From Nitrososphaeraceae archaeon (GTDB lineage Archaea > Thermoproteota > Nitrososphaeria > Nitrososphaerales > Nitrososphaeraceae), in contig JAJNBK010000040.1 in the NCBI GenBank assembly GCA_021155845.1, positions 1 through 5,425 of the forward strand: a stretch of DNA of 5,425 nucleotides, read 5' to 3'. Positions 1-3,855 of this stretch are shown here, in pieces. The notes below the pieces were generated by a model. The model searched no databases. It saw only the letters and a program-made list of their open reading frames with translations, and had not been told where the DNA came from. The translations under genes were made by a program, and so were the position numbers. The stretch's first letter is position 1; each line of letters begins with the position of its first letter.

Positions 1-185
1 TCTGTGTCGATTCCTAAATGCCACTTCCCAAATTCCTTAAAACCATTCTCTTCAATATACTCGTTCTCTTCTTGTGCAGACGGCTGATGCTCGCTCCACG
101 TATCTTTCTCATCAAACACATAGCTTCCTTTTTCTACTAATCGTTTTGCATGCTCATATGCGCGTTTATTCAGTATTACTGCCAT
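1..185 (-). CDS. Small conserved protein, N-terminal part (cut by left edge)
   Basis: The minus strand is open from ATG at 185-183 to the window edge, giving 61 complete codons with no stop. The product begins MAVILNKRAYEHAKRLVEKG and continues with a WSEHQPSAQEE stretch (about residues 30-40) and an EFGKWHLGID stretch (51-60). I recall this pattern from a family of roughly 100-residue soluble proteins of unknown function in bacteria and some archaea; this is recollection, not a search. An in-frame ATG lies six codons upstream (203-201). I chose 185 because a strong Shine-Dalgarno sequence sits 8 bases before it and because the family starts at MAV. There is no signal peptide or membrane segment. 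The codons include CGC, CGA, CCG and CTG, and the text is less AT-rich than its surroundings. Together with the strong SD this hints at a bacterial origin. Function unknown. Confidence 0.75.
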   Translation of the reverse strand, partial: MAVILNKRAYEHAKRLVEKGSYVFDEKDTWSEHQPSAQEENEYIEENGFKEFGKWHLGIDT

Positions 186-190
186 ATGTT

Positions 191-200
191 CATCTCCTTT
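191..200 (-). promoter_or_regulatory. Strong Shine-Dalgarno site
   Basis: Read on the minus strand, AAAGGAGATG lies just before the ATG at 185, with 8 bases between GGAG and the start codon. It matches the canonical AGGAGGTGA anti-anti-SD at all but one base over nine positions. It decides the start of the left-edge gene against the in-frame ATG at 203-201, which would place the SD inside the coding sequence. No other gene in the window has a comparable site. Confidence 0.7.
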
Positions 201-223
201 CATTTCAATTGTTTCAGCATTAA

Positions 224-231
224 TGATAAAT
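224..231 (-). promoter_or_regulatory. Candidate TATA box for left-edge gene
   Basis: On the minus strand the bases read ATTTATCA, preceded by a purine-rich AAAAG that could act as a BRE. A start of transcription about 25 bases downstream falls near 202, leaving a leader of about 17 bases that just contains the Shine-Dalgarno site. This is a spacing argument only; the box is a loose match in an AT-rich background. Confidence 0.35.
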
Positions 232-355
232 CTTTTGTAGTATAGATAGTACAGGTGCGAGGAATGCAACTTAGTATTTGATGATCGAATTATTGCAAAT
301 GAGCATCAAGAAAATGAAAAAAACATAGTAGAATAAGAAAGATAGACAGAATATC

Positions 356-403
356 TAGTAACAGAGGATTATTACTTCTTTTAGTTAGTAACCTGTGATT
401 ATT
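356..403. repeat. Imperfect 18-bp direct repeat, 30-bp period
   Basis: TAGTAACAGAGGATTATT at 356-373 recurs as TAGTAACCTGTGATTATT at 386-403. They share 14 of 18 bases, with the four mismatches grouped in the middle. The start-to-start distance is 30 bases, about three helical turns. The repeats lie 70-115 bases upstream of the TATA-like box for the zinc-ribbon gene, so a regulator site is possible. Chance similarity in AT-rich sequence cannot be excluded. Confidence 0.35.
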
Positions 404-462
404 TTATCTAAGATTCCACAGAATATATCTTCAAGCAAAATTATGCTAGAGAATCAATTGTA

Positions 463-480
463 TGAAGAGAATATATATAC
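463..480 (+). promoter_or_regulatory. Candidate BRE/TATA promoter for zinc-ribbon gene
   Basis: The purine-rich run GAAGAGA is followed by AATATATATAC, a good archaeal BRE-plus-TATA layout. From a TATA centre near 475, transcription would start around 500-502. That is almost on the ATG at 503 and about 25 bases before the TTG at 527, which bears on the start-codon question for this gene. Confidence 0.45.
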
Positions 481-526
481 ATACAGAGTAGAGCATGTTT
501 TTATGGGATAAAAGTTAGTAGTTATT

Positions 527-907
527 TTGTTACTACCATTGCAAGAAGATATAGAAATTAAGGAATTTGAATGGTATTTGCGTGATCATTTATTTAGGCA
601 ATCAAATCAAGGCAGACAACAACAATTCAAAACAGAGTCACTTGCACAGGAGATGACTAGCTTGTATTTGAGATATAGAAATTCTACTACTTCACAGCAT
701 ATGAATGAAATGATAAATGCTGTAGTTGAAAACCTAATTTCACGTCAAGTACTAAAAAAGTTCGAGAATTCTTTGGAACTGACAAGCACACTCTCTCGAT
801 TACAATGCTCTAAATGTTTTTACGTTTGCTATCTGAGTAGTAATGAACCTAGAAATTGCTTGAGGTGTTCATTTAATGAATTACATGATTTTCCAAAGAA
901 AAAATAA
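527..907 (+). CDS. Small zinc-ribbon protein of unknown function
   Basis: The 126-residue product is mostly helical and charged in its first 90 residues, with no signal peptide or membrane segment. Residues about 40-85 could form a small winged-helix-like fold, though this is a guess from helix pattern. The C-terminus has two CxxC pairs, Cys94/Cys97 and Cys111/Cys114, 13 residues apart, with extra Cys101 and His120. This is a zinc-ribbon arrangement, followed by a basic DFPKKK tail. Similar small proteins with this tail occur in Nitrososphaera-type archaea, as far as I recall, and a role in nucleic-acid binding or transcription is inference. The start is unsettled. TTG at 527 is the first usable start after an in-frame TAA at 509-511, TTG at 539 is an alternative, and ATG at 503 is in frame but stopped after two codons. 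There is no Shine-Dalgarno site. Confidence 0.72.
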   Translation: MLLPLQEDIEIKEFEWYLRDHLFRQSNQGRQQQFKTESLAQEMTSLYLRYRNSTTSQHMNEMINAVVENLISRQVLKKFENSLELTSTLSRLQCSKCFYVCYLSSNEPRNCLRCSFNELHDFPKKK

Positions 908-1172
908 TAAACTGATTCATATTCAAAAAAATATATGTACTATTTTAATTATGAAGCAGATGAGCCCTTTAGTTCCAAGAGGTTCTACTTTGGCTCCGAA
1001 TAAGGAATCGATTCTTTTATTTCCAATATCTGTTTTCACTTTTTCTTTTTATATTTCAGAATCCCAAAAATAGTGCTATCAATGTGGGGTCAGTGGGATT
1101 AGGTCCCTTCATCTAGAAGGCTCCTGACTTTTTTCTTATACAGATTCTTTTTCCTTTCTTATCACTATCATA
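908..1172. other. Convergent intergenic region
   Basis: This gap lies between the 3' ends of the zinc-ribbon gene and the aldo/keto reductase gene. It is T-rich towards the right and contains the structured terminator candidate at 1089-1134. A weaker potential stem, GAGCC at 962-966 with GGCTC at 992-996, encloses a competing CCAA/TTGG pairing. The open frame running through 876-1073 overlaps the zinc-ribbon gene out of frame and does not look like a real protein. Confidence 0.55.
1089..1134 (+). terminator. Structured terminator candidate with T6 tail
   Basis: GTCAG at 1089-1093 pairs with CTGAC at 1124-1128, and six T residues follow directly (1129-1134). The enclosed bases can fold into GGGA/TCCC (1095-1098 with 1104-1107) or into CCTTC/GAAGG (1106-1110 with 1116-1120). 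The two inner stems share two bases, so they partly exclude each other. The T-tail serves plus-strand transcription, that is, the zinc-ribbon gene ending about 180 bases upstream. The stem also forms on the minus strand, where T5 at 1070-1066 lies further on for the reductase transcript. Confidence 0.45.
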
Positions 1173-2003
1173 TTAATCCAAGAACACCGTGTAGAAATTC
1201 TCGTTCAAAGAGTCAAGAAGTTTCATATTTTTAGCTTCAAGTTGGAAGTCAAAAACTTGGCTGTTCTCCTTAATCCGAGCCTCATGTATCGATTTTGGAA
1301 TCACGATCACATTATTCTGTAAGCTCCAACGTATCAAGACCTGCGCTGGTGTTTTATTATATTTCTTTGCCAGCTCTAAGATCTTTGGATGGTTGAGTCT
1401 CTTTCCTCTGGTCAATGGACTATAAGCCTCAAGCTGAATATTGTTATTCTTACAGAACCGTAACAGCTCTTCTTGGTATAGGAAGGGATGAAATTCTACT
1501 TGGTTTACTGCAGGTACAATATCTGACTTTTCTAGAAGCTCGTTTAGTTCTCTGATTGAGTAATTACTCACACCTATTGCACGGGCTTTACCTTGGTGCA
1601 ATAACTTTATCATAGCTCTCCATGTCTCATCACCAAGTCCTTGGACCGGCCAGTGAATTAAGTAGAGATCTACGTAGGACAAGCCTAGGCGTCCTAAGCT
1701 TCCTTCGCAAGCGTACAACGTAGAATCATATCCTTGATGGCTGTTCCAGACCTTTGTGGTAATAAAGACATCCTCCCTTCTTATTCCACTTTCCCTTAGT
1801 GCTCTACCCACATCCTTCTCGTTGCCATACAGCTCAGCGGTATCGATTTGTCTATAGCCTATCTTCAATGCATACCTGACTGCACGCAGAGTAATTTCTC
1901 CTGGCGGTGATTGGTAAACTCCTAGGCCAAGGTATGGAATCTCGACTCCATTATTCAACTTAGCACTAGACTTCAAAGTCAATAGCATAATAGATGGATC
2001 CAT
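1173..2003 (-). CDS. Aldo/keto reductase (AKR5-like), NADPH-type
   Basis: This soluble TIM-barrel oxidoreductase should reduce aldehydes or ketones with NAD(P)H. It resembles the prokaryotic AKR5 group (2,5-diketo-D-gluconate reductase, YvgN), and its 276 residues fit that group's length. The catalytic tetrad is complete: Asp54, Tyr59, Lys84 and His117. The first AKR signature spans about residues 49-66 (GYRQIDTAELYGNEKDVG). LYLIHWP (113-119), IGVSNY (143-148) and Asn167-Gln168 follow in the expected order. IPKS at 235-238 with Arg243 forms the usual 2'-phosphate pocket, favouring NADPH. The C-terminal tail is short and gives no substrate clue. The start at 2003 is the longest frame, but Met6 (ATG at 1988-1986) is a serious alternative: a TATA-like box at 2017-2025 would start transcription near 1995, and relatives begin close to MLLTL. 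It is divergent from the Rieske-reductase gene. Confidence 0.93.
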   Translation of the reverse strand: MDPSIMLLTLKSSAKLNNGVEIPYLGLGVYQSPPGEITLRAVRYALKIGYRQIDTAELYGNEKDVGRALRESGIRREDVFITTKVWNSHQGYDSTLYACEGSLGRLGLSYVDLYLIHWPVQGLGDETWRAMIKLLHQGKARAIGVSNYSIRELNELLEKSDIVPAVNQVEFHPFLYQEELLRFCKNNNIQLEAYSPLTRGKRLNHPKILELAKKYNKTPAQVLIRWSLQNNVIVIPKSIHEARIKENSQVFDFQLEAKNMKLLDSLNENFYTVFLD

Positions 2004-2016
2004 CTTCAGATCTATC

Positions 2017-2025
2017 TATATATAT
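2017..2025 (-). promoter_or_regulatory. Candidate TATA box for aldo/keto reductase
   Basis: An alternating TATATATA core sits at 2017-2025. Its centre near 2021 predicts a transcript start around 1994-1996 on the minus strand, downstream of the ATG at 2003 but about 7 bases before the ATG at 1988. No purine-rich BRE is obvious next to it, so another AT-rich box further upstream (about 2040-2050) remains possible. Confidence 0.38.
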
Positions 2026-2229
2026 CTGCACAATAATTGCTAATAAGAATAAGAAGGCGTTAAAGTTTCTTTTTTTATCATTACAATAGGATCGTCAACC
2101 ACTGGCGAAGATCACTCCAAAGATTATATTCCATTTAGATGATGACTACTTATTTATACATCAAATGAAAAATACAATGATTAGCTCAAATTCAAGAAGA
2201 ATTTTACTTTATAGTTCCAGAAATATATT

Positions 2230-2242
2230 ATTTATAATATAT
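2230..2242 (+). promoter_or_regulatory. Candidate TATA box for Rieske-reductase gene
   Basis: The bases ATTTATAATATAT form the best TATA-like run before the gene. A centre near 2236 predicts a transcript start around 2262, giving a leader of about 9 bases to TTG 2271 or 27 bases to ATG 2289. A weaker box, ACATATAG at about 2260-2267 after purine-rich GGAAAAA, would instead make ATG 2289 leaderless. Confidence 0.35.
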
Positions 2243-2270
2243 GAAAATCAAATGGAAAAACATATAGAGT

Positions 2271-3434
2271 TTGGATTCTAAAATTAGAATGGTATTTGTA
2301 TTGAGAAATGAGGATTTTGTTAAGGTTGCTGATACAAAGGATATTCAACCTTCACAGATGAAAGAAGTTGAAGTTGATGGCGAAAATATCTGTGTTGCTA
2401 ATGTTGAGGGAAAATACTACGCGATTGGGAGTATTTGCACGCATGAAGGTGGTCCTCTAGCTGATGGCATGCTTGAAGGCTACGAAGTTGAATGTCCCTG
2501 GCATGGCTCCAAATTTGATATGAGGACAGGAGAGGTGACAAATCCACCTGCAAATGAACCAGAACCAGCCTATGAACTGAATGTAGATGGTAATAATATA
2601 TTAATTAAGAGGAGAGAAAGTAAAAGTAAATCTTCCTCGCAGTTTGAGCTAACACTATTAGAAAAAGATAAAGTTGAAGGTACCGATGTAACATCGTTTA
2701 AGTTTAGTAAACAAAATGATCATCAAGGACGAGAAGACAAACCACCACCACCACCACCATCACTAGATTATATTGCGGGACAATTTGCCTTTTTTGATAT
2801 AGGAGGAGTCTATAACGACCCCAAAGGCCCGATCAGACATTTTACTATTTCATCTTCTCCAACTGAGAATTTTATAATGTTCAGCACTAGAATCAGAGAC
2901 ACACCATACAAAAAGAGACTTTCAACTTTAGAGGAAGGCGCAAAGGTTAAGGTAAGAGGTCCTGAAGGACAATTTGTATTACACCAAGATTATTCAAAGC
3001 CTGCTGTATTTCTTTCTGGTGGCATAGGTGTTACTCCATTTAGAACTATGATAAAATATGCTACAGATAAGCAGCTACCAGTAAAAATAGTAATGTTTGA
3101 TTCCAATAGGAACCGTAACAACATCTTATTCAAAAAAGAATTTGATGACTGGGCGAACATAAATAAAAATCTGAAGATTATCTATACCATTAGTGATGAT
3201 GAAGATCGACATGAACAATCATCGTCGTCTACTGCAAATAATGATTGGAGAGGAGAATATGGGAGAATAGACAAAGCAATGATTTTGAAGTACCTAGATA
3301 CTAATGAACTGAATAATTCAATATTCTATATTTGTGGTCCTCCTAGCATGCTAAAAGCTATGCAAGCTTTGCTCCAAGACGATTTAGAAATTCCAAAAGA
3401 AAGAATCAAAGTCGAAGAGTTTACAGGTTACTGA
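2271..3434 (+). CDS. Rieske [2Fe-2S] ferredoxin-FAD/NAD(P) reductase fusion
   Basis: A 387-residue cytoplasmic electron-transfer protein. Residues about 14-112 form a Rieske ferredoxin domain: Cys56-x-His58 and Cys75-x-x-His78 (CTHEGGPL, CPWHGSKFD) bind the cluster. Residues about 123-387 form a ferredoxin-NADP reductase-like module. RHFTISS (189-195) is the FAD-binding strand, GGIGVTP (250-256) the pyridine-nucleotide loop, CGPP (355-358) the nucleotide-domain motif, and the chain ends EEFTGY with an aromatic last residue. Electrons would flow from NAD(P)H through FAD to the Rieske centre and then to an unknown acceptor, for example an oxygenase. There is no plant-type ferredoxin domain. Low-complexity inserts lie at 146-164 (with Pro158-163) and 309-325 (Ser/Asn/Asp-rich). 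TTG 2271 gives the longest frame; ATG 2289 (Met7) is equally plausible and closer to the domain start. There is no Shine-Dalgarno site. Confidence 0.92.
   Translation: MDSKIRMVFVLRNEDFVKVADTKDIQPSQMKEVEVDGENICVANVEGKYYAIGSICTHEGGPLADGMLEGYEVECPWHGSKFDMRTGEVTNPPANEPEPAYELNVDGNNILIKRRESKSKSSSQFELTLLEKDKVEGTDVTSFKFSKQNDHQGREDKPPPPPPSLDYIAGQFAFFDIGGVYNDPKGPIRHFTISSSPTENFIMFSTRIRDTPYKKRLSTLEEGAKVKVRGPEGQFVLHQDYSKPAVFLSGGIGVTPFRTMIKYATDKQLPVKIVMFDSNRNRNNILFKKEFDDWANINKNLKIIYTISDDEDRHEQSSSSTANNDWRGEYGRIDKAMILKYLDTNELNNSIFYICGPPSMLKAMQALLQDDLEIPKERIKVEEFTGY
2742..2759 (+). repeat. (CCA)6 trinucleotide repeat within coding sequence
   Basis: Six identical CCA codons in a row encode Pro158-163 of the Rieske-reductase fusion. 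The tract lies in a hydrophilic insert between early strands of the flavin domain, so gain or loss of units would keep frame and probably be tolerated. The uniform codon suggests recent slippage, not an old selected polyproline helix. Confidence 0.8.
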
Positions 3435-3552
3435 TGTGATTAATGTTCAACGAATAGAAATCAGAACTGTTCTTATGATACAACTGAAGTTTCACTATCT
3501 TCATTAGATTTTACAATACATAAACCATTGAATAGGCACGATAATATAGTTT

Positions 3553-3580
3553 AGACTCCCACCTAAGGGATTTGAGTTTT
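3553..3580 (+). terminator. Short stem with T4 tail, possible terminator
   Basis: ACTC followed by CC can pair with GG and GAGT around a loop containing ACCTAA, with unpaired GATTT on the 3' side; TTTT follows at 3577-3580. It lies about 120 bases past the stop of the Rieske-reductase gene. The stem is interrupted and the T run short, so this is a weak terminator candidate. Its T run also forms part of the next hairpin. Confidence 0.25.
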
Positions 3581-3613
3581 GCTGATAGTAGGGTTCATCC
3601 ACTAGTCAGCAAA
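3578..3613. repeat. Long imperfect inverted repeat (14-bp stem)
   Basis: TTTGCTGA at 3578-3585 pairs perfectly with TCAGCAAA at 3606-3613. After a single bulged G (3605), TAGT (3586-3589) pairs with ACTA (3601-3604), and after a bulged A (3590) GG pairs with CC, closing a GTTCAT loop. With 14 pairs and two one-base bulges, this is the strongest hairpin I found in the window. It could end the Rieske-reductase transcript, protect its 3' end, or belong to a small RNA. It is not followed by a clean T run on either strand. Confidence 0.6.
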
Positions 3614-3726
3614 TTTATTAAATCGATTACAACAATAAACCAAGAAGACACAGGAATAACATTGTCATAAGTCAGGTGGGGAAATGTAAGACATATTGAC
3701 TCTATTTTGTAACTTGAAAAGGAGAT

Positions 3727-3855
3727 ATGGTGCGGGCAACCCACTTCTATCTAGTAGTAATAATAATCTATAGTCTGAATTATCATATAATACGCTTCTA
3801 TCTAGATAGAAAAAGAGCATTGATAAAAGAAATAATAAAAAAAGTCAAGCTTTAG
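3727..3855 (+). CDS. Possible 42-residue small basic/hydrophobic protein
   Basis: An ATG at 3727 preceded by AAAAGGAG opens a 42-codon frame ending in TAG at 3853-3855. The product has a hydrophobic stretch (FYLVVIIIYSLNYHIIRFYL, about residues 7-26) followed by a strongly basic tail rich in Lys and Arg. This is the shape of a small membrane-anchored or membrane-active peptide. The SD-like run is only 2 bases from the ATG, closer than usual. The frame overlaps the methyltransferase 3' end by 11 bases antisense and runs through its terminator and the palindrome. AT-rich DNA readily gives Ile/Lys-rich chance frames, so this is a weak call. Confidence 0.18.
   Translation: MVRATHFYLVVIIIYSLNYHIIRFYLDRKRALIKEIIKKVKL
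3744..3805 (+). repeat. 11-bp direct repeat CTTCTATCTAG
   Basis: CTTCTATCTAG occurs at 3744-3754 and again, unchanged, at 3795-3805, 51 bases apart. The second copy forms the left half of the perfect palindrome at 3796-3811. An exact 11-base match within 60 bases may mark a protein-binding site pair or a small duplication. Confidence 0.5.
3796..3811. repeat. Perfect 16-bp palindrome
   Basis: TTCTATCTAGATAGAA reads the same on both strands, centred on CTAG. It lies 34 bases past the stop of the minus-strand methyltransferase. Having no loop, it is a better candidate for a dimeric protein site than for a classical RNA hairpin terminator, and no T run follows on the minus strand. Confidence 0.6.
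3837..3843 (-). terminator. Oligo-T terminator of methyltransferase gene
   Basis: On the minus strand seven T residues start two bases after the TGA stop, followed by further T-rich runs to about 3812. Archaeal RNA polymerase often stops at such T-tracts without a hairpin, so this is a plausible end for the methyltransferase transcript. Confidence 0.45.

Larger units (their letters stand above)
186..526. other. Intergenic region with two divergent promoters
   Basis: No convincing ORF lies in this 340-base gap between the divergent left-edge gene and the zinc-ribbon gene. It holds the SD and TATA-like box of the minus-strand gene, an imperfect 18-base direct repeat (356-373 and 386-403), and a TATA-like box at 470-480 for the plus-strand gene. 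I see no tRNA or other structured RNA. Confidence 0.6.
2004..2270. other. Divergent promoter region
   Basis: This 267-base gap separates the aldo/keto reductase (minus) from the Rieske-reductase fusion (plus). It is very AT-rich and holds TATA-like boxes for both. Two tiny open frames, ATG at 2241 (8 codons) and ATG at 2253 (9 codons), are too short and too close to the start to call genes. I see no clear operator or RNA structure. Confidence 0.55.
3435..3844. other. Convergent intergenic region rich in secondary structure
   Basis: This 410-base gap separates the 3' ends of the Rieske-reductase and methyltransferase genes. From left to right it holds a small stem with T4 tail (about 3553-3580), a long imperfect hairpin (3578-3613), a GTG-c-GG/CCCAC mini-hairpin near 3731-3743, a possible 42-codon ORF (3727-3855), an 11-base direct repeat and a perfect palindrome (3796-3811), and an oligo-T terminator for the minus-strand gene. 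I checked for tRNA: GGGTTCATCC near 3591 resembles a T-arm, but its stem does not pair properly. Confidence 0.55.

Noticed and set aside
962..996. GAGCC/GGCTC stem with competing CCAA/TTGG pairing
   Set aside because: Five pairs around a 25-base loop is weak, with no T run after it and no sign of a riboswitch core.
876..1073. 65-codon plus-strand open frame after the zinc-ribbon gene
   Set aside because: It overlaps the zinc-ribbon gene out of frame, has no promoter or SD of its own, and its product has no coherent composition. An LVPRGS string in it matches the thrombin site used in cloning vectors, but the codons and surroundings are not vector sequence, so I take it as chance.
2241..2282. 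Two tiny ORFs (ATG 2241 and ATG 2253) before the Rieske-reductase gene
   Set aside because: Only 8 and 9 codons, and both begin upstream of the predicted transcript start; chance ATGs are expected in this AT-rich stretch.
3586..3611. tRNA-like T-arm (GGGTTCATCC) and CA-ending stem
   Set aside because: The five pairs needed on either side of the T-loop do not form, and no anticodon or acceptor stem is present upstream; the bases are better explained by the imperfect hairpin.
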